Below are positions 18,595 through 28,792 of a stretch of 64,000 bases of DNA, in pieces; the stretch's first letter is position 1; each line of letters opens with the position of its first letter. Both the position numbers and the translations under genes were made by a program. The stretch covers positions 363,523-427,522 of the forward strand of contig NZ_SMRO01000003.1 in the NCBI RefSeq assembly GCF_004359985.1, read 5' to 3'. The stretch comes from Paraburkholderia flava (GTDB lineage: Bacteria; Pseudomonadota; Gammaproteobacteria; Burkholderiales; Burkholderiaceae). The notes under the pieces are model-generated. The model did not search any database, had not been told where the DNA came from, and saw nothing but the letters and a program-made list of their open reading frames with translations.

Positions 18595-21249
18595 TCAGGA
18601 GCCGGTCTTGCGTGCGGCCGTTTTCTTCGCCGGTGCTTTCCGTGCTGCTGCTGTCTTCGCGGGCACTTTCTTGGCAGCGGTCTTTGCCGCGGTCTTCGTA
18701 GCCGGTGCTGCGCTCTCCTCCGCGTCGCCATCGCTGTCGCCATCGCCGGCTGCGACCTTCGCGGCAGTCTTTGCCGCTGTCTTCGCCGACGGTTCCTTCT
18801 TCTCGAACTCGAAGCCGATCTTGCCGTCGCTCTGCTTGACGAGGAACGCCTTGAAGTTGCGTCCGGTACGCGACGACTTGAAGTTCGTCAGCAGATCGGT
18901 GCGTCCTTCTTCGAGCAGCTTCGCCATCTGTTCGCGCGTGATCTCCTGCTGGAGAATCACCTTGCCCGAACGGAAATCGCAGGTCTTCGGGTTCGCGACC
19001 GAGTTCTCGCAGACATAGCTCATGCCGTGCTCGTAGACGCGCGACTTGCACTTCGGGCACGCGCCGACCGGTTGTTGCTCCGAGAAGTCAGGTGCTTCGC
19101 CGTCTTCGCCGCCCGAGTCCTGTCCGAAGTCGAACTCGAGCTTGTAGTTCTTCGTGTCTTCGTCGAACGAGAGCTTCAGGATCGCCGAGAACGGCCGGCC
19201 CATCTTGCTGCGGAAACCCGATAGCGGACCGATCTGCTTCTTCTGCAGCAGCTCCTCGACTTCCGGGATCTCGAACTGCCGGCTGCCCGGAATCTTCGAC
19301 ATCGAGAACTCGCACTTGGTACACGCGAAGCGCCGGTAGTTCTCCTTCATCTGACCGCCGCAATTCGGACACGGCGTCTGGAGTGTCGCGTAGTCGCCGG
19401 GGATCGTGTCGGAGTCGTACTCTTTCGCACGCTTGACGATGGTCTGCGTCATGCGCGCGATTTCCTGCATGAACGCATCGCGCGGCAGGTTGCCTCGCTC
19501 CATCTGCGACAGCTTGTATTCCCATTCGCCGGTCAGTTCGGGCGCGGTCAATTCCTTGACGCCGAGTCCACGCAGCAGCGTCATCAGCTGGAACGCCTTC
19601 GCGGTCGGGATCATGTCGCGACCTTCGCGGATCAGATACTTCTCGCCTAGCAGACCTTCGATGATCGCCGCGCGCGTAGCCGGCGTGCCGAGGCCCTTCG
19701 CGGCCATCGCCTCGCGCAGCTCGTCGTCCTCGACGAGCTTGCCCGCGCCTTCCATCGCCGACAGCAGCGTCGCTTCGTTGTAGCGTGCCGGCGGCTTCGT
19801 GACGAGCGCCTGGGCGGCGATCTTGTCGGTTTTCACCTTCTCGTCCTTCTGGACCGGCACGAGGTTCGCATCTTCGCCGCTGATTTCGCGGCCGTACACC
19901 TGCAGCCAGCCCGGCTCGACCAGCACCTTGCCTTCGGTCTTGAAGTGATGCCCGACCACTTCGGTGATCCGCGTCGTAACGCGGAATTCGGCTGCCGGGA
20001 AGAACACCGCGAGGAAGCGCTTGACGACCAGGTCGTACAGCTTCTGCTCCGGCTCGGAGAGCGCCTTCGGTGCCTGCAGCGTCGGGATGATGGCGAAGTG
20101 ATCGCTGATCTTCGAGTTGTCGAAGATGCGCTTGTTCGGCTTCACCCAGCCCTTGTCGAGCACCTGCTTCGCGAACGGCAGATAGTTGTTGCTCTCCTTG
20201 AGCATGCCGAGCGTGTCTTTGACCGTGTCGATGTAGTCTTCCGGCAGCGCGCGCGCATCGGTACGCGGGTAGGTCAGCACCTTGTGCTTTTCGTACAGCG
20301 CCTGCGCGAGGCCGAGCGTGTTCTTCGCGGAGAAGCCGAAGCGGCCGTTCGCTTCACGCTGCAGGCTCGTGAGGTCGAACAGCGCTGGCGACAGTTGCGT
20401 CGACGGCTTCGATTCCTCGCTGACGATGCCGAGCTGGCCACGACACGCGGCCACGATGGTTTCGGCGGCCGGCAAACTCCACAGACGCGAATCGCGTTTC
20501 TCTGGATCGAACTCGTCGCGCTTGAACTTCGGGTCGTACCAGCGGCCCTCGTAGAAGCCGCCCGCGCAGACGAACTCTGCTTTCACTTCCCAATAGTCGC
20601 GCGGCACGAAGCGGCGAATCTTTTCTTCGCGTTCGACGACGATCGACAGCGTCGGCGTCTGTACGCGTCCGACGGTCGTCAGGAAGAAGCCGCCGCCCTT
20701 GCTGTTGAACGCGGTCATCGCGCGCGTGCCGTTGATACCGACCAGCCAGTCGGCTTCCGAACGGCAGCGTGCGGCGTCGGCGAGCGGTTGCATGTCGTGA
20801 TCGCTGCGCAGATGCGCGAAGCCGTCGCGGATCGACGCGGGTGTCATCGATTGCAGCCACAGACGCTGGACCGGCTGCTTCGCTTTCGCGTGCTGGGCGA
20901 TCAGGCGGAAAATCAGCTCGCCCTCGCGCCCCGCGTCGCATGCGTTGATCAGACGATCGACGTCCTTGCGCTTCATCAGCTTCATCAGCACCTTCAGGCG
21001 CGACTCGCTTTTGGCGATCGGATTGACGTCGAAGTGCGGCGGAATGACGGGCAGGTTCGCGAAGCTCCACTTGCCGCGCTTGACCTCGTAGTCTTCCGGC
21101 GCGGCGATCTCCAGCAAGTGGCCGACCGCCGACGACAGGACGAAGTCGTCGTTCTCGAAATACTCGTCATGCTTGGTAAACCCGCCCAAAGCGCGCGCGA
21201 TGTCGTTCGCGACGGAAGGCTTTTCGGCGATGATCAGTGCTTTGGACAT
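18595..21249 (-). CDS. topB: DNA topoisomerase III
   Basis: An 884-residue type IA topoisomerase that passes single strands to decatenate DNA and resolve recombination intermediates. Seen: N-terminal Toprim domain (LIIAEKPSVANDI and DAGREGELIFR), active-site Tyr in LTYPRTD (about residue 330), C-terminal zinc-ribbon-like Cys clusters (CPNCGG...CTKC and CPKCKSR...C), then a Lys/Ala/Pro-rich tail (KKVPAKTAAARKAPAKK) like histone H1. The tail probably adds nonspecific DNA affinity. Length exceeds the E. coli enzyme (653) because of these C-terminal modules. Confidence 0.95.
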   Translation of the reverse strand: MSKALIIAEKPSVANDIARALGGFTKHDEYFENDDFVLSSAVGHLLEIAAPEDYEVKRGKWSFANLPVIPPHFDVNPIAKSESRLKVLMKLMKRKDVDRLINACDAGREGELIFRLIAQHAKAKQPVQRLWLQSMTPASIRDGFAHLRSDHDMQPLADAARCRSEADWLVGINGTRAMTAFNSKGGGFFLTTVGRVQTPTLSIVVEREEKIRRFVPRDYWEVKAEFVCAGGFYEGRWYDPKFKRDEFDPEKRDSRLWSLPAAETIVAACRGQLGIVSEESKPSTQLSPALFDLTSLQREANGRFGFSAKNTLGLAQALYEKHKVLTYPRTDARALPEDYIDTVKDTLGMLKESNNYLPFAKQVLDKGWVKPNKRIFDNSKISDHFAIIPTLQAPKALSEPEQKLYDLVVKRFLAVFFPAAEFRVTTRITEVVGHHFKTEGKVLVEPGWLQVYGREISGEDANLVPVQKDEKVKTDKIAAQALVTKPPARYNEATLLSAMEGAGKLVEDDELREAMAAKGLGTPATRAAIIEGLLGEKYLIREGRDMIPTAKAFQLMTLLRGLGVKELTAPELTGEWEYKLSQMERGNLPRDAFMQEIARMTQTIVKRAKEYDSDTIPGDYATLQTPCPNCGGQMKENYRRFACTKCEFSMSKIPGSRQFEIPEVEELLQKKQIGPLSGFRSKMGRPFSAILKLSFDEDTKNYKLEFDFGQDSGGEDGEAPDFSEQQPVGACPKCKSRVYEHGMSYVCENSVANPKTCDFRSGKVILQQEITREQMAKLLEEGRTDLLTNFKSSRTGRNFKAFLVKQSDGKIGFEFEKKEPSAKTAAKTAAKVAAGDGDSDGDAEESAAPATKTAAKTAAKKVPAKTAAARKAPAKKTAARKTGS

Positions 21250-21503
21250 GACTGGATGTGAGTTGGTGTATTCGGGTTTTGACCCTGGGGCCGGCCACCT
21301 CGGGTTGGCGACCCATTAACGACCGCTTTATAGCACACGGTGACGCCAACGCGATTCCGTGGCCGAAAAAAGCGAGCCATCATAATTGCGTGTCTACATA
21401 TTGAGCAAGCTGTTGAACCCGCGCCGGCCACTTCGATGTCGGCGGCGCGCAATGCACGTGCCGGACCGATGCCTGCCGCCCGATGCGCTGCCTGGAAAGC
21501 CCG

Positions 21504-21881
21504 TCAGACGGCAGCGAGCGTGGGCCTCAGCTTCGGGGCGCCGGTCACGCCAGGTAGCGCGGTCAGATCGGCAAGCATCCGCTCGACGATTGCAACCTGC
21601 GGCAGCACGGTGCCAAAAAAACGGGTGGTCGCGGCATCCTCGATCAGGATGGTCGGAAAGTTTTCGACATCGAGATCGTCGAAGCGATCCGCATGATTCT
21701 CGATGTCGATCCACGCAAAGCAGATGTCGGGATGCCGGTCGGCGAGCGCATCGAACGCCGGCCGGTACTCCCGGCATGTACCGCACCAGTCAGCGCACAG
21801 GCACGCGACGAACAGCGTCCCCGGACGATTGACGCACTCGGCGATCCGGTCCTGGTCGGTGTCGAGGTTCAGCGCGGGCAT
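21504..21881 (-). CDS. Thioredoxin-family protein
   Basis: A 125-residue single thioredoxin fold without signal peptide. Redox motif WCGTC near residue 32, cis-Pro in NFPTILI (about residue 76). The CGTC centre differs from the CGPC of housekeeping thioredoxin, suggesting a specialised reductant or a thiol protein related to its neighbour. The upstream partner on the same strand is dprA, with a 56-base gap; co-transcription is possible. Confidence 0.82.
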   Translation of the reverse strand: MPALNLDTDQDRIAECVNRPGTLFVACLCADWCGTCREYRPAFDALADRHPDICFAWIDIENHADRFDDLDVENFPTILIEDAATTRFFGTVLPQVAIVERMLADLTALPGVTGAPKLRPTLAAV

Positions 21882-21937
21882 GTCGATTCCTTGGGTGCTT
21901 TGAGCGGGAGCTTTTGGCGCGAATGTAGCATGACGGA

Positions 21938-23104
21938 TCAGGAATCGTTGTTTGCACGCGAAAACCGGCCGCCGGGCAGAACCGTCAGATGCCCGGCCAG
22001 CTCGAGCTGCAGCAGCATGCTTTGCAGCGCGGTGTCGTCCATGTCGGTACGCGTAGCGAGAATTTCAAGCGTCGCTGGCGCGTGACCGAGCGCATCCAGT
22101 AATCGACGGGCCTCCGGCGCCAGTCCCGATGCCGCAGCCGGAGGCTTCGCACGACTCGCGGGCGCTGCGGCGCCGAGTTCTTCCAGCACCTCTTCCGGCG
22201 TTTCGACGAGCTTCGCGCCCTGCTTGATCATCCGGTGACAGCCGCGCGACAGCGGCGCGTGAATCGAGCCCGGCAGCGCGAACACGTCGCGTCCCATCTC
22301 GTTCGCAAGGCGCGCGGTGATCAGCGAGCCGGAGCGCATCGCCGCCTCGACGATCAGCACGCCGCCGACGAGCCCCGCGATCAACCGGTTGCGCTGCGGA
22401 AAGTGCGACGACCGCGCCGGTGTGCCGAGCGGCCATTCGGTCACGATCGCGCCGGCTGCCGCGATCTCATGCGCGAGTGCATGATGAGCCGCCGGATAGA
22501 CGAGGTCGGCGCCCGTGCCCGTTACCGCAACCGTGCTGCCGGGACCCTTGAGCGCGCCGCGATGCGCGGCCCCGTCGATGCCGAGCGCGAGCCCTGAGAC
22601 CACGGTAATGCCGGCATTGGAAAACGCGCGCGCAAACCGGGCCGCGTCCTCGGTACCCTGCGGCGTCGCGCTGCGGCTGCCGACTACCGCGACACTCCGT
22701 GCATGCAGCAGCTCGATTTTCCCCTTTACATATAGCAGCGGCGGCGGATCGGGCATCGTCAGCAGCGCTGGCGGATAGGCCGGGTCGCCCAGCGTGAGCA
22801 CTGCGTTGGCCTCTGCTTCGCGCCACGCGCGGACTGTATCGAGATAGCCTGCAAAGCCGGTGTCTGGCGCGGCGAGCGCCGCCTGCGCGGTGGCTTCGTC
22901 GGTGACGGCGGCGAGCGATGCGAACGGTTGCCCGAGCACGGCATCCGGCAGTCCGAACCGTTCGAGCAGCGTGCGCAGCGCGGCAGGGCGCAAGCCTCTT
23001 GCTGAAGCGAGCCGAAGCCAGCCCGTCAGCTCGTCGTCGGTTATCGGCAGCGTGTGCATCGAGGCTCCGGGTACGGCAACGCGCAACGGGTGGGCAACGG
23101 CCAT
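21938..23104 (-). CDS. dprA: DNA-processing protein DprA
   Basis: DprA loads RecA onto incoming single-stranded DNA in natural transformation. The extended Rossmann fold is visible: AVVGSRSATPQGTEDAARFA, GLALGIDGAAHRGAL, then FPQRNRLIAGL and a C-terminal winged-helix DprA domain. I take the ATG at 23104 (388 residues); MHTLPITDDEL at 23059 is an alternative. A longer frame up to 23302 would overlap the divergent def promoter region and adds Arg/Cys-rich sequence foreign to the family. Confidence 0.92.
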   Translation of the reverse strand: MAVAHPLRVAVPGASMHTLPITDDELTGWLRLASARGLRPAALRTLLERFGLPDAVLGQPFASLAAVTDEATAQAALAAPDTGFAGYLDTVRAWREAEANAVLTLGDPAYPPALLTMPDPPPLLYVKGKIELLHARSVAVVGSRSATPQGTEDAARFARAFSNAGITVVSGLALGIDGAAHRGALKGPGSTVAVTGTGADLVYPAAHHALAHEIAAAGAIVTEWPLGTPARSSHFPQRNRLIAGLVGGVLIVEAAMRSGSLITARLANEMGRDVFALPGSIHAPLSRGCHRMIKQGAKLVETPEEVLEELGAAAPASRAKPPAAASGLAPEARRLLDALGHAPATLEILATRTDMDDTALQSMLLQLELAGHLTVLPGGRFSRANNDS

Positions 23105-23326
23105 GTTAAAATTTTCATCATCCGAAATAATCTCCGGCAAAGTATTTCCAGTGCGGCACGTGGAATGGCGTGCAGTGCATTGCGTTGAATCGAGCAGGTT
23201 CGTTCGCATATCCTCTGCGTGTCGCGCCCGGCTAACAAGCCGGCCGAACGGCCAGGGCCCATGGTTCCAGGCCACGCGCTGCGTACGCAGACTGCCGCAC
23301 ATCGCCGGATCACCGACTTTACGAAC

Positions 23327-23830
23327 ATGGCTTTACTCAACATCCTCAATTACCCGGACAAGCGTCTCAACAAGATCGCGAAGCCCGTCGAAACCGTGAA
23401 CGACCGCATCCGCCGCCTCGTCGCGGATATGGCCGAAACGATGTATGCCGCGCCCGGCGTCGGCCTTGCGGCCAGCCAGGTCGACGTGCACGAGCGCGTG
23501 GTCGTCATCGACGTCTCGGATGCGCACGACGAACTGCGCGTCTTCATCAACCCCGAGATCGTCTGGTCGAGCGACGAACAGAAGCTCTCCGAAGAAGGCT
23601 GTCTGTCGGTGCCCGGCATCTACGACAACGTCGAGCGGGCTGAAAAAGTGCGCGTGCGTGCGCTGAACGAAAAGGGCGAGACGTTCGAACTGGATTGCGA
23701 AGGGCTGCTCGCCGTCTGCATCCAGCACGAGATGGATCACCTGATGGGCCACGTGTTCGTCGAGTACCTGTCGCCGCTGAAGCAGACGCGTATCAAGACC
23801 CGGATGAAGAAGCTCGCCCACGCGATGTAA
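23327..23830 (+). CDS. def: Peptide deformylase
   Basis: A 167-residue metalloenzyme that removes the N-formyl group from nascent proteins. All three family motifs are present: GVGLAASQ (about residues 45-52), EGCLS (about 91-95, metal-binding Cys) and QHEMDH (about 133-138, metal-binding His pair and catalytic Glu). The ATG at 23327, giving [11 protein letters not shown], is the family start; the frame reaches back to 23219 without support. First gene of def-fmt, divergent from dprA, as commonly seen in bacteria. Confidence 0.97.
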   Translation: MALLNILNYPDKRLNKIAKPVETVNDRIRRLVADMAETMYAAPGVGLAASQVDVHERVVVIDVSDAHDELRVFINPEIVWSSDEQKLSEEGCLSVPGIYDNVERAEKVRVRALNEKGETFELDCEGLLAVCIQHEMDHLMGHVFVEYLSPLKQTRIKTRMKKLAHAM

Positions 23831-23879
23831 CGGGGCGCCGCCCCGCTTTCAGTTCCTGCTGTAGCTGCCGCTTTTGCCC

Positions 23880-24875
23880 ATGAGCCATTCGTTGCGCGTT
23901 GTCTTCGCCGGTACCCCCGAGTTCGCCGCGGCGGCGCTCGCCGCCATTCATGCTGCCGGCTTTCCGGTGCCGCTCGTGCTGACGCAACCCGACCGGCCTG
24001 CGGGCCGTGGGATGAAGCTGCAGGCGAGTCCCGTCAAGCGCTTCGCCGTCGAGCATGGGCTCACGGTCGCACAGCCGCCGTCGCTGCGCCGCGACGGCAA
24101 ATATCCTGCAGAAGCCACCGCCGCGATCGAGCAGCTTCGCGCGACGCCGCACGACGTGATGGTGGTCGCCGCGTACGGCCTTCTGCTACCGCAGGAAGTG
24201 CTCGACATCGCGCCGCACGGCTGCATCAATATTCACGCATCGCTGTTGCCCCGCTGGCGCGGCGCCGCGCCGATCCACCGTGCGATCGAAGCAGGCGACG
24301 CCGAAACCGGCATCACGCTGATGCAGATGGACGCGGGCCTCGACACCGGCGCGATGATCTCCGAAATACGCACGCCGATTTATCCCGACGACACCACCGC
24401 ACTGCTGCACGACCGGCTGGCCGCAGGCGGCGCGACGCTGATCGTCGATGCGCTTGTCGAACTCGAGCGTTCGGGCAAGCTGCACGCGGAGCCGCAACCT
24501 GCAGAAGGTGCGACCTACGCGGCAAAGATCGGCAAGCACGAAGCCGCGCTTGACTGGCATCGTCCGGCCGTGGAGCTTGCGCGCCAGGTGCGCGCGTTCG
24601 ATCCGTTTCCCGGCGGCGCCGCGAGGCTGGATGGCGCGACGCTCAAGATCTGGGCTGCGGTGCCCGTAGATGATGCCGAAGCTCCAGACAGACCCGGCAC
24701 GATCCTCGACGTATCGCCCGAAGGCGTGACAGTCGCATGCGGCGTGGGCGCATTGCGCATCACGCAACTGCAAAAGCCGGGCGGCAAGCGGCTCTCCGCA
24801 CGCGAATTCCTGGCGGGCTCATCGCTCGCGGCCGGTCAGCGTTTTCAGCCTGTCGACACACCAGACACACCATAA
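23880..24875 (+). CDS. fmt: Methionyl-tRNA formyltransferase
   Basis: A 331-residue enzyme that formylates initiator Met-tRNA with 10-formyl-tetrahydrofolate, the counterpart of Def just upstream (49-base gap). Seen: N-terminal [12 protein letters not shown], the formyltransferase active-site block [17 protein letters not shown] (Asn/His pair) and Asp in MDAGLDTG, followed by the smaller tRNA-binding C-terminal beta-barrel domain. The ATG at 23880 is used instead of the TTG two codons earlier. Confidence 0.97.
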   Translation: MSHSLRVVFAGTPEFAAAALAAIHAAGFPVPLVLTQPDRPAGRGMKLQASPVKRFAVEHGLTVAQPPSLRRDGKYPAEATAAIEQLRATPHDVMVVAAYGLLLPQEVLDIAPHGCINIHASLLPRWRGAAPIHRAIEAGDAETGITLMQMDAGLDTGAMISEIRTPIYPDDTTALLHDRLAAGGATLIVDALVELERSGKLHAEPQPAEGATYAAKIGKHEAALDWHRPAVELARQVRAFDPFPGGAARLDGATLKIWAAVPVDDAEAPDRPGTILDVSPEGVTVACGVGALRITQLQKPGGKRLSAREFLAGSSLAAGQRFQPVDTPDTP

Positions 24876-24975
24876 CCGTCGCGATCCGCGTCGCCCATCG
24901 TCCGTTCGGCCAGGTCGCACGAGCGCTCGACGGCGCGTAGAATTTCCGTCGTAAGTCCCCGCTTCCGAGGTCCCC

Positions 24976-25617
24976 ATGTTCGGCATCACCCATTTCGGTC
25001 TCTTCGTCGTCGCCGTGTTTCTGTTGAACGTCACGCCGGGGCCGGACACCGCTTACATCGTCGGGCGCAGCGTCGCGCAGGGACGCGTCGCCGGTCTCGT
25101 GTCTGCGCTCGGCATTTCGGCGGGCTGCTGCGTGCATACGCTGGCCTGCGCGTTCGGGCTGACCGCGCTGCTCGCGGCATCGGCGACCGCGTTCACGATC
25201 ATCAAGTTCGTCGGCGCGATGTATCTGATCTACCTCGGCGTGCGCCTGATCTTCACGCGGCAGCAGGCAGCCCCCGTACAAGGCGGCGAGCGCACAGCCG
25301 GTGCACCGAAGTCGCTGCGTCAGCTGTTCCTGCAGGGTTTCTGGACCAACGTGCTGAATCCGAAGGTCGTGTTGTTTTTCGTGTCGTTCTTTCCGCAGTT
25401 CGTTGTGGCAGATACCGCACACAAGGCTTGGGCGTTTCTCGCGCTCGGCGTCGTGTTCCTCGCGATGAGCACGGTCTGGAACAGCTTCGTCGCGTGGGTC
25501 GCGGGTAGCGTCACGCAACGCTTCGCGGGCAAGCCGGGCGTGAAGCGGTGGCTGGACCGTACAGTCGGCAGCGCGTTCGTCGGTCTCGGCGTCCGGCTCG
25601 CCACTGCAACTCGCTAA
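24976..25617 (+). CDS. LysE/RhtB-family amino-acid exporter
   Basis: A 213-residue inner-membrane protein with about six hydrophobic segments. The N-terminal signature NVTPGPDTAYIVGRS (residues 18-32) is that of RhtB/LysE translocators, and the gap region FLQGFWTNVLNPKVVLFF is the second conserved block. Known of the family: export of amino acids such as threonine, homoserine or lysine. The substrate is not readable. It lies 100 bases after fmt in the same direction; the link with translation genes is probably positional. Confidence 0.88.
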   Translation: MFGITHFGLFVVAVFLLNVTPGPDTAYIVGRSVAQGRVAGLVSALGISAGCCVHTLACAFGLTALLAASATAFTIIKFVGAMYLIYLGVRLIFTRQQAAPVQGGERTAGAPKSLRQLFLQGFWTNVLNPKVVLFFVSFFPQFVVADTAHKAWAFLALGVVFLAMSTVWNSFVAWVAGSVTQRFAGKPGVKRWLDRTVGSAFVGLGVRLATATR

Positions 25618-25644
25618 TTGAATTTTCCTCGCGCGCCCCTATCT
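25618..25644 (+). promoter_or_regulatory. Candidate sigma-32 (heat-shock) promoter of htpX
   Basis: TTGAA (25618-25622) and CCCCTATCT (25636-25644) are separated by 13 bases, close to the sigma-32 pattern TTGAA-N13-CCCCAT. It lies about 80 bases before the start of a gene known to be heat-shock controlled in other proteobacteria. It overlaps the end of the LysE gene. Confidence 0.5.
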
Positions 25645-25721
25645 AACAGATCGCTTACAATGAATCGTCGCCGATCCTCGGCGCGAGATAGGTACCGGCG
25701 TTCGGGCAAGGAGTGGTGAAC

Positions 25722-26579
25722 ATGTTCAATTGGGTCAAAACCACGGTGTTGATGGCCGCGATTACGGCCCTTTTCATCGTCATCGGCGGGATGATCGGCG
25801 GTCAGCGCGGCATGATGCTCGCGCTGCTGATCGCGCTCGGGATGAATTTCTTTTCGTACTGGTTCTCGGACAAGATGGTCCTGCGCATGTACAACGCGCA
25901 GGAGGTCGACGAGGCGAGCGCGCCGCAGTTCTACCGGATGGTGCGCGAACTCGCGACGCGAGCCAATCTGCCGATGCCGCGCGTCTACCTGATCAACGAG
26001 GACGCGCCGAATGCGTTCGCGACGGGCCGCAATCCGGAGCACGCGGCGGTGGCCGCGACCACCGGCATCCTGCGCGTGCTGTCCGAGCGTGAAATGCGTG
26101 GCGTGATGGCGCACGAACTGGCGCACGTCAAACACCGCGACATCCTGATCTCGACGATTTCCGCGACGATGGCCGGCGCAATTTCGGCGCTCGCGAACTT
26201 CGCGATGTTCTTCGGTGGCCGCGACGAGAACGGTCGTCCGTCGAATCCGATCGCGAGCATTGCAGTCGCGCTGCTTGCGCCGATCGCGGGTGCGCTGATC
26301 CAGATGGCGATCTCGCGTGCGCGTGAGTTCGAAGCAGACCGCGGCGGCGCGCAGATTTCGGGCGATCCGCAGTCGCTTGCTACCGCGCTCGACAAGATTC
26401 ATCGCTACGCGAGCGGCATCCCGTTCCCGACGGCCGAGGCGCACCCGGCCACCGCGCAGATGATGATCATGAATCCGCTGAGTGGCGGCGGGATTGCAAG
26501 TCTGTTTAGCACCCACCCGGCCACCGAGGAACGCGTTGCACGCCTGATGGAAATGGCGCGCACCGGGCGCTTCGAATAA
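25722..26579 (+). CDS. htpX: Membrane zinc protease HtpX
   Basis: A 285-residue M48-family inner-membrane metalloprotease involved in quality control of misfolded membrane proteins. Two N-terminal membrane segments, then HELAH with downstream HRD (about residues 130-137, zinc site), two further hydrophobic segments ([20 protein letters not shown] and [17 protein letters not shown]) and the third ligand region [13 protein letters not shown] at 25722 with AAGGAG 8 bases upstream; an in-frame GTG at 25713 is less likely. Confidence 0.96.
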   Translation: MFNWVKTTVLMAAITALFIVIGGMIGGQRGMMLALLIALGMNFFSYWFSDKMVLRMYNAQEVDEASAPQFYRMVRELATRANLPMPRVYLINEDAPNAFATGRNPEHAAVAATTGILRVLSEREMRGVMAHELAHVKHRDILISTISATMAGAISALANFAMFFGGRDENGRPSNPIASIAVALLAPIAGALIQMAISRAREFEADRGGAQISGDPQSLATALDKIHRYASGIPFPTAEAHPATAQMMIMNPLSGGGIASLFSTHPATEERVARLMEMARTGRFE

Positions 26580-26609
26580 CGCATCCGGCACGGCTGTACC
26601 CAACCCCTC

Positions 26610-26639
26610 GAACCCGGGCGCAACCCCGGGTTCTTTTTT
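26610..26639 (+). terminator. Rho-independent terminator of htpX
   Basis: Stem GAACCCGGG / CCCGGGTTC with a 6-base loop followed by six T, 30 bases after the stop. Confidence 0.9.
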
Positions 26640-26771
26640 ACAGCGCGACATCGCGTGACTTCCAATAGTCCCGCGCAAACGTATTCCCTCATGTCAGGCG
26701 CCGCCGCGCGTCACGCTACAATGTGGGCCGTTTGTGTCGCGCGGCCTGCGCGGCCCGTCTGTCCGTTCTCC

Positions 26772-28205
26772 ATGACCCGAAAGCCTGCGCAGCATCGTTC
26801 CCGCCCGTCTCCTGCGGCACCCGTTAGCGAACCCCGTCTGTCGGCGCTGCATCTCGCTCCCGACTCTCTGGGCTTCGCGCTCGACTGCGCCGCACAGGCC
26901 GTCGGCGCAGTGCGCACGGGCGCGGCGCTGCCGGCTGCGTTGCAAAGCATCTTTTCGTCGGTGAAGAGCGGCGGTGTCGAGTTGCTGTCGCGCGGGGCCA
27001 TACAGGACATCGCGTACACGACGATGCGCCGGCTCGCCGCCGCCGACTGGCTGATCGCGCAGCGCGTCAACAAGGCGCCGCCGCCGCACGTCGGCAACCT
27101 GCTCGCGTGCTCGTTCGCGTTGCTGCTGACCCGCGACGACGAAACGCCGCCGTACACGCCGTTCACCGTCGTCGATCAGGCGGTCGAGGCGATCGGCGCG
27201 CGGCGCGAATTCGGGTTTGCCAAAGGACTCGTCAATGCCGTGCTGCGCGGTTTCCTGCGCGAGCGCGACACGCTCGTCGCGCAGTTACAGACGAATGAAG
27301 TCGCGCGCTGGAATTATCCGCACTGGTGGCTCGATGCGGTGAAGCGCGCGTCGCCCGATGCATGGCAGGCGGTACTCGCCGCCGGCAACGTGCAGGGACC
27401 GCTGACACTGCGCGTGAACGCGCGCCGCACGAACGTCGACGCGTATCTGCAACTGCTGCGCGAGCATGACATCGGCGCCGTGCGGGCAGGCGAGCACGCG
27501 GTGCGGCTCGATGCGCCGGTGCCGGTCGATCGCGTGCCAGGCTTTGCCGACGGTGTCGTGTCGGTGCAGGATGCGGGCGCGCAGCTCGCGGCACAACTGC
27601 TCGGTGCACGGGACGGCATGCGCGTCCTCGACGCGTGCGCAGCGCCCGGCGGCAAGACCGGGCATCTGCTGGAGCTCGCGGGCGTCGACGTCGTCGCACT
27701 CGAAAGCGACGCCTCGCGCGCGGCCCGTATCGGCGAGAACCTGGAGCGTCTGCAACTCACGGCCGAAGTGCGCATCGGCGACGCGGGCGACCCCGCCGCA
27801 TGGCACGACGGCACACCGTTCGACCGCATTCTCGCCGACGTGCCGTGCTCGGCATCGGGCATCGTGCGGCGTCATCCGGACATCCGCTGGCTGCGGCGCT
27901 CGTCCGACATCCCCGCGCTCGTCGATGACCAGCGGCGCATTCTCGGCGCATTGTGGCCGCTGCTGAAGTCCGGTGGCGAATTGCTCTACGTTACGTGCTC
28001 GATCTTTCCCGAAGAAGGCGAGTTGCAGGCACAGTGGTTTGGAAACCAATACCAGGATGCGGTACGATTGGACGCGCCGGGGCAACTGCTGCCGACGGCC
28101 GCCCGCGTGCCCGCCGACGCATCGGCCGGTTCCCTGGCCGGGCACGACACCGGCCAGCACGCTGACCACGACGGATTCTTCTACGCGCGCTTTCAGAAAC
28201 GGTGA
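26772..28205 (+). CDS. rsmB: 16S rRNA (cytosine-967-C5)-methyltransferase
   Basis: About 477 residues from the ATG at 26772; in-frame ATGs at 26655, 26694 and 26724 exist but the added residues do not look family-like. N-terminal NusB-like helical domain (residues ~25-160), then a class I methyltransferase: SAM-binding DACAAPGGKTGHLLEL, DVPCSASGIVRRHPDIRW with a conserved Cys, and the catalytic TCS in YVTCSIFPEEGE. Methylates C967 in helix 31 of 16S rRNA. It overlaps the next gene by 4 bases (GTGA), indicating translational coupling. Confidence 0.93.
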   Translation: MTRKPAQHRSRPSPAAPVSEPRLSALHLAPDSLGFALDCAAQAVGAVRTGAALPAALQSIFSSVKSGGVELLSRGAIQDIAYTTMRRLAAADWLIAQRVNKAPPPHVGNLLACSFALLLTRDDETPPYTPFTVVDQAVEAIGARREFGFAKGLVNAVLRGFLRERDTLVAQLQTNEVARWNYPHWWLDAVKRASPDAWQAVLAAGNVQGPLTLRVNARRTNVDAYLQLLREHDIGAVRAGEHAVRLDAPVPVDRVPGFADGVVSVQDAGAQLAAQLLGARDGMRVLDACAAPGGKTGHLLELAGVDVVALESDASRAARIGENLERLQLTAEVRIGDAGDPAAWHDGTPFDRILADVPCSASGIVRRHPDIRWLRRSSDIPALVDDQRRILGALWPLLKSGGELLYVTCSIFPEEGELQAQWFGNQYQDAVRLDAPGQLLPTAARVPADASAGSLAGHDTGQHADHDGFFYARFQKR

Positions 28206-28792
28206 CGATCAAACGCCTCTTCCCGCTTCGGCTTGCGGCCGTGCTCTGGATCGCGCTGGCTGTGTGGCTGACCGCGCCCGGTCAGGCGCGCGCCGATTCG
28301 ATCGCCGTGCAGCGCGCGTCGCTGCAGTCGGACAACAACGGCTGGAGCCTCGACGCGCGTTTCGATTTCGAGCTGAACAGCAGCCTCGAGGACGCGGTCA
28401 ACCGTGGCATCCCGCTTTACTTCACGACCGATTTCGAACTGAGCCGCCCGCGCTGGTACTGGTTCGACGAGCAGCCGGTCAACGTCTCGCAGAGCATCCG
28501 TCTGTCGTTCCAGCCGCTGACGCGCGAATACCGCGTGTCGAGCGGCGGTCTGCAGCTCGGCTTCCCGACGCTCAAGGACGCGCTCGCGGTGATCAAGCAC
28601 GTCACGTCGTGGCATGTGATCGACCGCAACGACGTCCACACCGGCGAGACCTACAACGCGTCGGTGCGCATGCAGCTCGACGTCGCGCTGATGCCCAAGC
28701 CGTTCCAGATCGACGCGGTGAACAACCGCGACTGGAACCTCTCTTCCGACTGGAAGCGCTTTGTCTTTACGGTGACCGAACGTGCTAAATAG
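28202..28792 (+). CDS. DUF4390 exported protein
   Basis: A 196-residue protein with an N-terminal signal peptide (KRLFPLRLAAVLWIALAVWL, cleavage likely after ARA) and a beta-rich body containing RWYWFDEQP and a Y.R.SSGGLQLGF segment, as in DUF4390. The function is not established. It sits between rsmB (4-base overlap) and the NtrY-like kinase (11-base overlap), a conserved order in betaproteobacteria, so it is probably a periplasmic accessory of the kinase. GTG start. Confidence 0.85.
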   Translation: MTIKRLFPLRLAAVLWIALAVWLTAPGQARADSIAVQRASLQSDNNGWSLDARFDFELNSSLEDAVNRGIPLYFTTDFELSRPRWYWFDEQPVNVSQSIRLSFQPLTREYRVSSGGLQLGFPTLKDALAVIKHVTSWHVIDRNDVHTGETYNASVRMQLDVALMPKPFQIDAVNNRDWNLSSDWKRFVFTVTERAK

